From: Hyphomicrobiales bacterium
Lineage (GTDB): Bacteria; Pseudomonadota; Alphaproteobacteria; Rhizobiales; Rhizobiaceae
Reading direction: 5' to 3'
NCBI GenBank assembly: GCA_900473795.1
Contig: UCMT01000042.1
Span: 1-64,000 of the forward strand
DNA length: 64,000 nucleotides
Positions 27,944-36,449 of the stretch are shown here, piece by piece. How positions within the stretch are numbered: position 1 is the first letter of the stretch; each line of letters opens with the position of its first letter. The notes beneath the pieces are model-generated. The model saw only the letters and a list, made by a program, of their open reading frames with translations. It ran no database searches and was not told the origin of the DNA. A program made the position numbers and the translations under genes.

Positions 27944-28146
27944 TGATCGAGACCTCGACCCCAACGAAGAATAAGCGCCCCTTCTTCCTGCGCCGCGGGC
28001 CGATGGAGAATATCGCTACTGCGCTCATCGCCCTCGGCTTTCTCATGTTGTTCCAGCCGTTTGCGCTGGTGCTCTACACTTGGTCGCTGGTGACGCTTCT
28101 CGCCGGTACCGTAATGTTCATCATCGTCTCGAAGTTTCCGGAGTAG
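27940..28146 (+). CDS. small two-span membrane protein of the ABC operon
   Basis: 68-aa protein with a basic N-terminus (KNKRPFFLRRG) and two hydrophobic helices (IATALIALGFLMLFQPFALVLY; LVTLLAGTVMFIIV). Its ATG overlaps the permease 2 stop (ATGA) and it ends 3 bp before the first ATPase gene, so it is embedded in the operon. Small membrane proteins occur at this place in related glycerol-type ABC operons of rhizobia (DUF2160-like); a role as accessory subunit is an inference. Confidence 0.75.
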   Translation: MMIETSTPTKNKRPFFLRRGPMENIATALIALGFLMLFQPFALVLYTWSLVTLLAGTVMFIIVSKFPE

Positions 28147-28149
28147 GCA

Positions 28150-29247
28150 ATGGCGCAGATCAGGGTTGAGAACCTGCGCAAGCAGTTCGGTGATTTCGCC
28201 GCGGTGGAAGACTCCACCTTCACCGTGCTGGACGGCGAGTTCCTGGCGTTGCTTGGGCCTTCCGGTTGTGGCAAGACGACGACGCTGCGCATGATCGCCG
28301 GCCTCGAACTGCCGACCAGCGGCAAGATCCTGCTCGACGGCGAAGACGTCACCTTCAATCGGGCAAGCGCCCGCGACATCGCCTTCGTCTTCCAACTCTT
28401 CGCGCTCTATCCGCACATGAACGTGCGCAAGAACATTGGCTTTCCGCTGTTGTCGCAGGGTGTGCCCAAGGCGGAGATCAAGAAGCGCGTAGAGGAAACG
28501 GCGCGGCTCCTGCAGATCAGCCACATCCTCGACCGGTCCGTCTCCGGCCTTGCCGGTGGCGACCGCCAGCGCGTGGCGCTCGGTCGGGCCATCGTGCGCC
28601 GGCCGAAGTGCTTCCTTATGGACGAGCCGCTCGGTACACTGGACGCGGAGTTCCGCGAGGTGATGGTTCACGAGCTGCGCGAGCTGCACAACCGCATCCA
28701 TGCGACAACGGTCTATGTGACACACGACCAGCACGAGGCGATGGCCATGGCCGACAAGATCGCCGTGATGAACCACGGCGTGATCGAGCAGTACGGCACG
28801 CCACAGGAGATCTACGCCCGCCCCGCCTCGATGTATGTCGCCGACTTCATCGGCTCCCCGCCGATGAACTTCCTGCGCTTCAAGTCGGGACTGGAGAACG
28901 GGGCGACGACGGTTGAGCTCGGCAACGTTCCGGTCCGGGTGCCGCAGGTGTACGCGGCGCACGAACCCGGCGAGCTGGCGCTTGGGGTCCGGCCGGAACA
29001 TGTGCGCTTCAGCGACGCTGCCCCCTTGCGCGGCGCCGTGTATGGCAGCGAGTACCTCGGCACCAACCAGATCGTCTCGGTCGAGACGGCGCAGGGCCTG
29101 GTCAAGGCGCGCGTTCCGGCGAACCGGAACTTCACGATCGGCGAGAATGTCGGGCTTGAGCTCAACAGCGACAAGCTCTCCCTGTTCGATTGCGGTTCGG
29201 GCAAAGCGATCCCCTCGTCCCTTTACGTGGAGGTCAATCATGGCTGA
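28150..29247 (+). CDS. ABC transporter ATP-binding protein 1, atypical signature
   Basis: 365-aa MalK/UgpC-type ATPase. Walker A GPSGCGKTTT, Q-loop FVFQLFALYPH, Walker B CFLMDEPLGTLDA, H-loop VYVTHDQHEAM, and a C-terminal OB/TOBE regulatory domain from about 240. The signature is SGLAGGDRQRVAL instead of LSGGQ, and the D-loop is GTLDA instead of SNLDA, so one of the two composite ATP sites may be weak. The stop overlaps the start of the second ATPase by 8 bp. Confidence 0.92.
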   Translation: MAQIRVENLRKQFGDFAAVEDSTFTVLDGEFLALLGPSGCGKTTTLRMIAGLELPTSGKILLDGEDVTFNRASARDIAFVFQLFALYPHMNVRKNIGFPLLSQGVPKAEIKKRVEETARLLQISHILDRSVSGLAGGDRQRVALGRAIVRRPKCFLMDEPLGTLDAEFREVMVHELRELHNRIHATTVYVTHDQHEAMAMADKIAVMNHGVIEQYGTPQEIYARPASMYVADFIGSPPMNFLRFKSGLENGATTVELGNVPVRVPQVYAAHEPGELALGVRPEHVRFSDAAPLRGAVYGSEYLGTNQIVSVETAQGLVKARVPANRNFTIGENVGLELNSDKLSLFDCGSGKAIPSSLYVEVNHG

Positions 29248-30247
29248 AGTCACGCTCGCCGGTATCAGCAAGACATTCGGCCAAACGGAGGCCGTCCACA
29301 ACGTCAGCCTGACGATCCGCGACGGCGAATTCGTCGTACTGCTCGGTCCGACCGGTGCGGGCAAGACCACCACGCTGCGGCTGATCGCCGGTCTCGAGGC
29401 ACCCGACAGCGGACGCATCACCATTGCCGGGCGGGATGTTGCCGGCGTGGCACCGGCGACCCGCGATGTCGCCTTCGTCTTCCAGCAGTATTCGCTTTAT
29501 CCGCACCTGACGGTCTACGAGAACCTCGCCTTTCCGCTTCGCTCGCCTGCACGGCGGCTGCAGGACGCTGAAATCGACGCTCGCGTGCGTGAGGTTGCGA
29601 AGATGGTGCGCATCGACCACAAGCTCCAGAACCGCTCCACCCGCCTTTCGGGCGGCGAGATGCAGCGCGTCGCAATCGGCCGGGCACTGGTGCGCAAGCC
29701 CGCGATCTACCTGATGGACGAGCCGCTGTCGTCACTCGATGCGAAACTACGCGCCGAACTGCGTCTTGAGCTGAAGCGGATCCAGAGCGAACTCGGTGCC
29801 ACGCTGCTCTATGTCACCCATGACCAGGTCGAGGCTATGACGATGGCGGACCGCATTGGCATACTGGCGGAAGGCAAGCTGGTGCAGATCGGTACGCCGC
29901 GCGAGATTTACAGCAACCCGGCGAACCTGCATGTCGCCGCCCGGCTTGGCCAGCCGCATATCAATCTTCTCCCGCAGGGCCTTCTTCCCGGCTGCAGCGC
30001 TCCCGCAGGCACGAAGACGATCGGCGCGCGGACAGAACATCTCGAAATCTCCGCTTCGACGCCGGGCAACGCCGAGATCGACTGGATCGAGCACCTCGGC
30101 GACCAGAACCATCTTCACATCAGGGTTGGAGAGCACAAGCTCGTGACGCTTGCCGATCCGTACCTTGCGATCCAACGTGGCGACCGGATCAATTTGAAAC
30201 TGCGCAACCCGCTCTATTTCGATGCGGGCGGACAGCGGCTGACGTGA
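29240..30247 (+). CDS. ABC transporter ATP-binding protein 2
   Basis: 335-aa MalK-type ATPase with canonical Walker A GPTGAGKTTT, Q-loop FVFQQYSLYPH, signature TRLSGGEMQRVAI, Walker B IYLMDEPLSSLDA and H-loop LYVTHDQVEAM; TOBE-like domain at the C-terminus. Two different ATPases next to two different permeases suggest a fully heteromeric transporter, as in rhizobial glycerol (GlpS/GlpT) importers. The stop overlaps a GTG that may start the following kinase gene. Confidence 0.92.
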   Translation: MAEVTLAGISKTFGQTEAVHNVSLTIRDGEFVVLLGPTGAGKTTTLRLIAGLEAPDSGRITIAGRDVAGVAPATRDVAFVFQQYSLYPHLTVYENLAFPLRSPARRLQDAEIDARVREVAKMVRIDHKLQNRSTRLSGGEMQRVAIGRALVRKPAIYLMDEPLSSLDAKLRAELRLELKRIQSELGATLLYVTHDQVEAMTMADRIGILAEGKLVQIGTPREIYSNPANLHVAARLGQPHINLLPQGLLPGCSAPAGTKTIGARTEHLEISASTPGNAEIDWIEHLGDQNHLHIRVGEHKLVTLADPYLAIQRGDRINLKLRNPLYFDAGGQRLT

Positions 30248-30279
30248 CGGCCAAAAACGAACGCAATGACTGGATGGAT

Positions 30280-31938
30280 ATGATGAAGCACTTCTTCAAC
30301 CGCAGGGAAGACATTGTCACGGAGGCCCTCGACGGCCTGCTGCTCACTTCTGCGCCCGGACAACTGGCCCGGCTCGATACCTATCCGGCGATCAAGGTGA
30401 TCGTTCGCGCCGACTGGGACAAGTCGAACGTCGCGGTGATTTCGGGCGGCGGCGCCGGGCATGAACCCTCGCATGCCGGCTTCGTCGGCAAGGGCATGCT
30501 GACTGCTGCGGTCTCCGGCGAGATCTTCGCCTCGCCGAGCGTGGAGGCCGTGCTGACCGCGATCCGGGCCGTAACCGGCGCTCCGGGCTGCCTGCTCATC
30601 GTCAAAAACTATACGGGCGATCGGCTGAACTTCGGCCTCGCCGCCGAGAAGGCACGCGCAGAAGGCCTGAGGGTGGAGATGGCGATCGTCGCCGACGACA
30701 TCGCCCTTCCGGACCTTCCCCAGCCGCGCGGCGTCGCCGGCACGCTGTTCGTGCACAAGATCGCCGGCCATCTGGCAGAGGCGGGCCAGCCGCTCGAAGC
30801 GGTTGCCGAAGCCGCGCGGACGGCAGCCGCGGACATCGTTTCGCTCGGCGTGTCGCTCTCCACATGCTCCATTCCCGGGCAGGCCCACGAGGATCGTCTG
30901 GGTCCCGGTGAGGGCGAACTCGGCCTTGGCATCCACGGCGAACCGGGCGTCGAGCGTATTGCGCTCCAGGCAGCCGCTTCGCTCGTCGCGACCATGGCGC
31001 AGCGTCTTGTCGCCTCAATCAAGACGGACGGGAAGCATGCGCTGCTGATCAACAATCTCGGTGCGGTTCCGCCGATCGAGATGGGGGTCATTGCCAAGGC
31101 CGTGCTCGACTCGCCGCTCGCCGACCGGGTAGAACTGATCGTCGGCCCGGCACCGCTGATGACCGCGCTCAACATGAACGGGTTTTCCCTCTCCATGATC
31201 AAGCTCGACGCAACCCGCGAGGCGGCTCTGACCTCCGCCGTCGCGCCGCGGGCATGGGTCCCGCCGACAAGGCGACACGAACTGGTCGTGCTGCCGGCTC
31301 CTGGGCGGACGGTCGCGAACAAGACGACCACGGACAACGCAGTGGCAACCGCAGCCGATCCCGTTGTCGCCGGAAAGCTGCTCGACGCGGTGTGCAACAG
31401 GCTCGTTGCGATGGAGGCCGACCTCAACCGGCTGGATGCAAAGACGGGCGACGGCGACACCGGCTCGACCGTTGCGACCGGCGCCCGAAGCGTACTGGCC
31501 CTGCGCCCGACACTGCCGCTCGGAAGCCCCGCCGCCGCTTGCGCCGCGATCGGAGAGGCGCTCGGAACGAGCATGGGTGGATCGAGCGGCGTGCTTCTCT
31601 CGATTTTTTTCACCGCCGCAGCCCAGAAATTTGCCCAAGGTGCCGACGCTGCATCGGCTTTTTCGGCCGGACTCGACCGCATGACCTTCTACGGCGGGGC
31701 CAGCCCGGGCGACCGTACGATGGTCGATGCGCTTTCGCCGGCTCTGTCCGCACTCGCTTCGAGCGGCCTTGCTGCCGCGGCGGCCGCGGCCCGGAAAGGC
31801 GCAAAGGCAACCGGGAGCATGACCCGCGCCAAGGCCGGTCGGTCCTCCTATCTGGCCGCACGCGACCTCGAAGGCGTATCCGATCCCGGGGCCGAAGCCG
31901 TGGCAGCGGCATTCGAGGCCGCGGCGGCGGCCGACTGA
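30280..31938 (+). CDS. dhaKL: DhaK-DhaL fusion dihydroxyacetone kinase
   Basis: Two-domain kinase. The DhaK half (1-330) contains ISGGGAGHEPSHAGFVGKGM and LGIHGEPGVE, whose His (about 219) is the residue that binds dihydroxyacetone covalently. The DhaL half (about 355-550) has the Mg-ATP motif DAKTGDGDTGSTV, GGSSGVLLSIFF and YGGASPGDRTMVDAL. Such single-chain enzymes in Citrobacter and eukaryotes use ATP directly. The Met at 30280 aligns with the start of E. coli DhaK; a GTG at 30244 overlapping the ATPase stop would add 12 residues. It is followed closely by PEP-type DhaL and DhaM genes, which is unusual. Confidence 0.9.
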   Translation: MMKHFFNRREDIVTEALDGLLLTSAPGQLARLDTYPAIKVIVRADWDKSNVAVISGGGAGHEPSHAGFVGKGMLTAAVSGEIFASPSVEAVLTAIRAVTGAPGCLLIVKNYTGDRLNFGLAAEKARAEGLRVEMAIVADDIALPDLPQPRGVAGTLFVHKIAGHLAEAGQPLEAVAEAARTAAADIVSLGVSLSTCSIPGQAHEDRLGPGEGELGLGIHGEPGVERIALQAAASLVATMAQRLVASIKTDGKHALLINNLGAVPPIEMGVIAKAVLDSPLADRVELIVGPAPLMTALNMNGFSLSMIKLDATREAALTSAVAPRAWVPPTRRHELVVLPAPGRTVANKTTTDNAVATAADPVVAGKLLDAVCNRLVAMEADLNRLDAKTGDGDTGSTVATGARSVLALRPTLPLGSPAAACAAIGEALGTSMGGSSGVLLSIFFTAAAQKFAQGADAASAFSAGLDRMTFYGGASPGDRTMVDALSPALSALASSGLAAAAAAARKGAKATGSMTRAKAGRSSYLAARDLEGVSDPGAEAVAAAFEAAAAAD

Positions 31939-31947
31939 CGGGGGACC

Positions 31948-32565
31948 ATGCGCACCAGCCGCCCGCTCCTTCCCGGTCTCATCGAGGCTTGCCATGCGGT
32001 GATCGTGTCCAACGCCGATCACCTCGGCGAACTCGACCGGGCAATCGGTGACGGCGACCACGGCACCAACATGAAAAGGGGAAGTGAAGCCGTCTATGCC
32101 GAGCGCGACCAACTCGGCGGCCTGCCGCTACCTGAGGCCCTGGAAAAGATAGGCATGGTGCTCGTCACCACGATCGGCGGCGCGGCAGGCCCGCTCTACG
32201 GCACGCTGCTGATCGAAATGGGTCGCGGCTTGCGCGCAGCAGGCAGCGGCGACGGAGTGCTCGCCGAAACCCTGCCGCCGGCTGTCGCGGCCGTCGCGCG
32301 ACGGGGGCGGGCGCAGGCTGGTGACAAGACGTTGCTGGATGTGCTTTACGCGGTGCAGCAGGCAGTATTAAAGCAGAGCCCGCCGGCAGAGGTCGCCGCA
32401 TACGCCATGTCCGCTGCAACGGACACGATCGCAATGAAGGCGTTGCGCGGACGGGCATCCTTTCTCGGGGATCGGTCCATCGGGCACATGGACCCCGGGG
32501 CTTGCAGCTGCGCATTGTTGACGGGGTCGATCTGCCGCTTTCTGGAGGAGTTTCCATCCGCATGA
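31948..32565 (+). CDS. dhaL: DhaL, ADP-binding subunit of PTS-type dihydroxyacetone kinase
   Basis: 205-aa stand-alone DhaL. ELDRAIGDGDHGTNMKRG gives the three Asp that hold Mg and ADP, and GGAAGPLYGTLL and HMDPGACSCALL cap the nucleotide. In E. coli this subunit keeps its ADP bound and is rephosphorylated by DhaM. It lies 9 bp after the fusion kinase and overlaps dhaM by 4 bp. Confidence 0.9.
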   Translation: MRTSRPLLPGLIEACHAVIVSNADHLGELDRAIGDGDHGTNMKRGSEAVYAERDQLGGLPLPEALEKIGMVLVTTIGGAAGPLYGTLLIEMGRGLRAAGSGDGVLAETLPPAVAAVARRGRAQAGDKTLLDVLYAVQQAVLKQSPPAEVAAYAMSAATDTIAMKALRGRASFLGDRSIGHMDPGACSCALLTGSICRFLEEFPSA

Positions 32566-32960
32566 ATACCAATGGCGCAAATGTCGGGATCGTCATCGTG
32601 TCGCATTCACCGCTGATCGCACGCGGTACAGCGGACATGGTGCGCCAGATGGTTGGCGACAGCGTGCCGCTCGCCTGGTGCGGCGGCAACGCGGAAGGCG
32701 GGCTCGGCACGAACGCCAGAGATATCCTGACGGCAATCACCAGCGCCTGGTCGGAGGCTGGCGTTGCTGTTTTCGTCGATCTCGGCGGCGCGGAGACGAA
32801 CAGCGAGATGGCGATCGAGATGCTCGAGCCTGCCCGTGCGCGTCGGGTCTTGATCTGCAATGCCCCAATTGTCGAGGGCGCGGTGATGGCTGCGGCCGAG
32901 GCGTCCGGGGGCGCGGCACTGGCCCGCGTTGTCGCGACTGCGGAGGAGCTCTCGCCATGA
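32562..32960 (+). CDS. dhaM: DhaM, EIIA-Man-like phosphoryl donor
   Basis: 132-aa protein with the mannose-type IIA fold. The phosphorylated His is in GIVIVSHSPLIARG (His15), followed by ILTAITSAWSEAGVAVFVDL and ARRVLICNAPIVEGAV. It passes phosphate from HPr to DhaL. Unlike E. coli DhaM, which is fused to HPr- and EI-like domains, this one ends after the IIA domain and those partners are the next two genes. Confidence 0.9.
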   Translation: MNTNGANVGIVIVSHSPLIARGTADMVRQMVGDSVPLAWCGGNAEGGLGTNARDILTAITSAWSEAGVAVFVDLGGAETNSEMAIEMLEPARARRVLICNAPIVEGAVMAAAEASGGAALARVVATAEELSP

Positions 32961-33301
32961 CCGGCCGCCAGGCACCGCATGCGGGATCGGCGCCGCATCT
33001 GGCGAGCCCTGTTTGCGCGCGCGTCGAGGTCACGCACGACATCGGTCTCCATGCCCGTCCGTCCGTCGTGTTCACCCGCCTTGCCAAGTCATTTCCCTGC
33101 ACGATCGGCGTCGAGGTCAACGGCGACGGCGTGTGGCTGAACGGCAAGAGCATTGTCAAGATCATGGGTGCGCGCATCCGCAAGGGCTTCGTCCTCGCCA
33201 TCCGTGCTGACGGGATTTGCGCAGAAGACGCGGTGAAGGCTTTGTGCGCCCTCGTCGAGCGGAATTTCGACGAGGAGAAGAGCCATGCCCGGTCCGCTTA
33301 G
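32957..33301 (+). CDS. HPr-like phosphocarrier of the Dha system
   Basis: 114-aa HPr with active His in VTHDIGLHARPSVVF (His32) and the regulatory-Ser region WLNGKSIVKIMG. A 20-residue N-terminal extension is unusual. GGAGGAG lies 7 nt before the ATG, which overlaps the dhaM stop. It bridges enzyme I and DhaM. Rhizobia otherwise have mainly the nitrogen-type PTS, so this is a dedicated copy. Confidence 0.9.
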   Translation: MTGRQAPHAGSAPHLASPVCARVEVTHDIGLHARPSVVFTRLAKSFPCTIGVEVNGDGVWLNGKSIVKIMGARIRKGFVLAIRADGICAEDAVKALCALVERNFDEEKSHARSA

Positions 33302-34883
33302 GCTTAAGGGTCAGGGCGCTTCGCCGGGCTTTGCACGCGGAACGGCTCATGTCCTGCCGCACGCGCGCACCTTGAACGCGGCGACGGCGCCGACTGCAAG
33401 GGACCGCGAGTGCCTTCTGCTTGCCGTCGACGAAACCGTCACGGCGTTGCGCGCGCTCGCAGACGGCTCCGACCTTCAGAGCCGCGCAATCCTCGAATTC
33501 CAGATCGAGATGCTGAAGGACCCCGCGATCCTCGAGCCGAGCCTCGCCCGGATCCGCAAGGGTGAGAGTGCAGCCTTTGCCTGGGCCTCCGCCATGGACG
33601 ACTATGTCCGCGGTTTCGAGGCCTCGGACGACGAACTCATCCGCGCGCGCAGCGGCGACATGCTCGACATCAAGAACCAGGTCCTGCGGGCGCTGAGCGG
33701 AGAGGCGCCTCTGGATTTTCCGAGAGGATCGATCTTCGTCGGGCGGGACATGGCGCCCAGCATGTTCCTGGCGCATGACTGGAGCGGTGGCGGCGCTGTC
33801 GTTCTCTTCGACGGAAGCGTTGCCAGCCATGTGGCGATGCTCGCAAGGAGCCGTGGGATACCCATGGTCGTGGGCGTCGGCGAGGCGGCCATCGAGAGCG
33901 GCAGGGAACTCTTCGTCCATGGTGGCGAGGGTTCCGTCCACGACATCGACGGCGTAGGTCACAGACCGGCCGACGATACTGGTGCGGAACCGAGTTCGCA
34001 GGCGAAGGACCAGCCGCCGCAAAACTGCAAGACCGCAGACGGCGTCGTTATCACCCTTTGCGCCAACATAGATCATCCCGCCGAATTGGAGGGGCTCTTG
34101 CCACAGCTTTTCGGGGGCATAGGACTGTTGCGTACCGAATACCTCTTTCCGACGCCGGCCCAGCTTGCCGACGAGGTGCGGCAGGAGCAGATCTACCGCC
34201 AAGCGCTGACCTGGGCGCAAGGGCAGCCGGTTACCATCCGTCTTTTCGACTTCGGCGCCGACAAGCCGCTGCCGGACGCCGAGGTTGACCTCACGTCCTA
34301 TCTCGGCCTGCGCGGCATACGCCTCCTCCTGGCCCGTCCGGACCTGCTGCGGACCCAGGCGCGTGCATTGATGCGGGCAGCCCCTGCCGGACAGTTGAGG
34401 GTCCTTATTCCGATGGTGACGTCGCCCACCGAAGTGGAGCAAACCGCCGCAGTCTTCGCAGCAGAGGCCGCCGGGCTTGCCGAGCGGCGGATCGAGCACG
34501 CAATTCCTCCGCTCGGCATCATGGTGGAAGTGCCAGCCGCCGCCCTTATGCCCGAGGGCTTCCAGCGGGCCGCCTTCTTTTCCTTCGGCACCAACGATCT
34601 CGCCCAGTACATCGGGGCATCGGCGCGCGACAGCGCGGCAGTGTCGGGACTGCATGAAGCGTCGCGCGTGGCAACACTGCGCTTCCTGCACCACACCGTC
34701 CCGCTGGCACTCGCGACGCAAAAGCCTGTCGGCATCTGCGGCGACCTCGCGGCCGATCCGGTTGCCCTGCCGGAACTGCTTGCCTGCGGTTTTCGCGAGT
34801 TTTCCATGCCGCCGGCGAGGATGCCGCTTGTGCGAAAGGCGATTTCCGGGTTGAACGCCGACGGAAGCAAGGCGAGGGGTTGA
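33285..34883 (+). CDS. enzyme I-like PEP-protein phosphotransferase
   Basis: 532-aa enzyme I. N-terminal phospho-His in DGSVASHVAMLARSRGIPMVVG (His182), the PEP-binding barrel with GIGLLRTEYLF, IRLFDFGADKP, LRGIRLLL, FFSFGTNDLAQY and the catalytic Cys in GICGDLAADP (about 485). All key residues of enzyme I are present. It is about 40 residues shorter than E. coli PtsI. It overlaps the HPr gene by 17 bp. With HPr, DhaM and DhaL it completes a PEP-to-dihydroxyacetone relay. Confidence 0.92.
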   Translation: MPGPLRLKGQGASPGFARGTAHVLPHARTLNAATAPTARDRECLLLAVDETVTALRALADGSDLQSRAILEFQIEMLKDPAILEPSLARIRKGESAAFAWASAMDDYVRGFEASDDELIRARSGDMLDIKNQVLRALSGEAPLDFPRGSIFVGRDMAPSMFLAHDWSGGGAVVLFDGSVASHVAMLARSRGIPMVVGVGEAAIESGRELFVHGGEGSVHDIDGVGHRPADDTGAEPSSQAKDQPPQNCKTADGVVITLCANIDHPAELEGLLPQLFGGIGLLRTEYLFPTPAQLADEVRQEQIYRQALTWAQGQPVTIRLFDFGADKPLPDAEVDLTSYLGLRGIRLLLARPDLLRTQARALMRAAPAGQLRVLIPMVTSPTEVEQTAAVFAAEAAGLAERRIEHAIPPLGIMVEVPAAALMPEGFQRAAFFSFGTNDLAQYIGASARDSAAVSGLHEASRVATLRFLHHTVPLALATQKPVGICGDLAADPVALPELLACGFREFSMPPARMPLVRKAISGLNADGSKARG

Positions 34884-34884
34884 A

Positions 34885-35283
34885 ATGGCGCGCGAGGCAA
34901 GCGAAGAGGCTACGGTCACCTACAAGACGATCCTGGCCGACATCATCGACAGCCGCCCCTCCGGCACGCGGCAGCGGCTCGCCACCGCACTCGGCAAGCA
35001 TCGCAGTTTCGTGACCCAGATCACCAGTCCTGCCTATCCGACACCCCTGCCCTCCCGCCATCTGCCGACCATTTTTCGCGTTTGCCACATGAGCCCGGCG
35101 GAACAGGAGCGCTTTCTCGAAGCCTATGAGCGCGCTCATCCAGGCAAGTTACCGGAGACTACCGCCTTGGAGGGCTTGCGGACGCTCACGTTGATGGTCA
35201 CGGACACCGGCGATGAGCGAAAGAACAGGCAGTTCGACGAGGCCGTCGCTGAATTTATTGCAAGGCTGTCCGCCCTTCTTTGA
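34885..35283 (+). CDS. small HTH-like protein at the end of the dha operon
   Basis: 132-aa protein one base after the enzyme I stop, with GAGGGG before the ATG. Residues 24-60 (GTRQRLATALGKHRSFVTQI) look like an XRE/lambda-repressor-type helix-turn-helix, followed by LPTIFRVCHMSPAEQERFLE. I do not recognise a named family. Position in the operon suggests a regulator of it, with the dyads at 24497 and 35332 as candidate sites. Confidence 0.6.
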   Translation: MAREASEEATVTYKTILADIIDSRPSGTRQRLATALGKHRSFVTQITSPAYPTPLPSRHLPTIFRVCHMSPAEQERFLEAYERAHPGKLPETTALEGLRTLTLMVTDTGDERKNRQFDEAVAEFIARLSALL

Positions 35284-35331
35284 GCGGAGCTCTGCATCTT
35301 GGTAGGTGGCCGGAATGCTTGCCGCTTCGTT

Positions 35332-35386
35332 CCTTAAATTGGAATCGATTTAAGGATAAAACGATGCGGCACTTTTAAAGTGCCGC
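35332..35386. promoter_or_regulatory. two adjacent perfect dyads between the dha operon and the second dhaK
   Basis: CCTTAAAT-N8-ATTTAAGG (35332-35355, perfect 8-bp arms) is followed by GCGGCACTT-TTA-AAGTGCCGC (35366-35386, perfect 9-bp stem). The first looks like an operator; the second like a transcript hairpin that may end the operon or shape the leader of dhaK. No T-run follows. Confidence 0.5.
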
Positions 35387-35450
35387 AGCGGCCTTTGCGA
35401 GTCATATTCGACGCGAGGGCGCAGTGGAATCGCGGCCGGGGAGGAGGAGC

Positions 35451-36449
35451 ATGAAGAAGTTCATGAACGGGGCCGACACGTTCGTCGCCGAGAGCCTTGA
35501 CGGCTTCGTGCGCGCGCATGACGGTCTTGTCATCTTCGGCCCAGACCGGAAGTTTATCCGCCGCACACATCTCAAGCAGGGCAAGGTCGCCGTCATCTCC
35601 GGCGGCGGCGCGGGGCACGAGCCGATGCACGTGGGCTTCGTCGGCCATGGCATGCTCGATGCAGCCTGCACAGGGCATGTTTTCACCTCACCCACACCTG
35701 ACCAGGTTCTGGCCGCGATCGAGGCTTGCGACACGGGCGCCGGAACCCTCCTGGTCGTGAAGAACTACGACGGTGACGTCATGAACTTCGAAATGGCCGC
35801 TGAATTGGCACAGGCCGGTGGCCGCAGCGTCGATATGGTCTTCGTCAATGATGACGTCGCCACGGAAGCCGCGCCGCGCAGCACCGGACGCCGCGGCGTT
35901 GCCGGCACGCTGGTCGTGGAAAAGATCATCGGCGCCGCCGCCGAAGCCGGCATGCCGCTCGGAGCCTTAAAACGCCTGGGAGAGAAGACCGTAGCCGCCA
36001 CGCGCAGCAAGGGGGTGGCCATCGGCGGCGCCACCGTGCCCGGAGGTGCCTGCGCAACCTTCGCCCTGGGGCCAGACGAGATGGAAATGGGCGTCGGCAT
36101 CCATGGCGAACCGGGCCGCGCACGCTCGGCGTTCCGGAATGCGGAGAGGATCGCAGGGCTCCTTGCGGACGATGTCATCAAGGATTTGGTCGCGGAGCGC
36201 GGTCGCGATGTCCTGCTCTTCGTCAACGGGTTCGGCAGTACGCCCGCATCCGAACTCTATCTCATGTATGGCGCGCTGCGGAAGCACGTGGAAGCGAGCA
36301 ATCTCGTCGTTGCGCGCTCACTGGTCGGATCCTACGTCACCTCTCTCGACATGGCGGGCCTGTCGGTGACACTGACGGTTCTCGACGCGACCGGATGCGA
36401 GTTCTGGGACGCACCCGTGCTGACCCCCTCGCTGCGATGGGGCCATTGA
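35451..36449 (+). CDS. dhaK: second DhaK, dihydroxyacetone-binding subunit
   Basis: 332-aa stand-alone DhaK, full length compared with E. coli (356 aa), ending DAPVLTPSLRWGH. Motifs are ISGGGAGHEPMHVGFVGHGM, VVKNYDGDVMNFEMA and GVGIHGEPGRA with His218 exactly where E. coli DhaK has its substrate-binding His. GGAGGAGC precedes the ATG. It lacks a DhaL domain and so should pair with the stand-alone DhaL/DhaM of the preceding operon. It is 167 bp after that operon and has its own leader dyads, so it may be expressed separately. Confidence 0.93.
   Translation: MKKFMNGADTFVAESLDGFVRAHDGLVIFGPDRKFIRRTHLKQGKVAVISGGGAGHEPMHVGFVGHGMLDAACTGHVFTSPTPDQVLAAIEACDTGAGTLLVVKNYDGDVMNFEMAAELAQAGGRSVDMVFVNDDVATEAAPRSTGRRGVAGTLVVEKIIGAAAEAGMPLGALKRLGEKTVAATRSKGVAIGGATVPGGACATFALGPDEMEMGVGIHGEPGRARSAFRNAERIAGLLADDVIKDLVAERGRDVLLFVNGFGSTPASELYLMYGALRKHVEASNLVVARSLVGSYVTSLDMAGLSVTLTVLDATGCEFWDAPVLTPSLRWGH

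Noticed and set aside
27643-29424. 593-residue minus-strand frame opposite the ABC genes
   Set aside because: Antisense shadow; the plus strand has Walker and EAA motifs in the proper frames.
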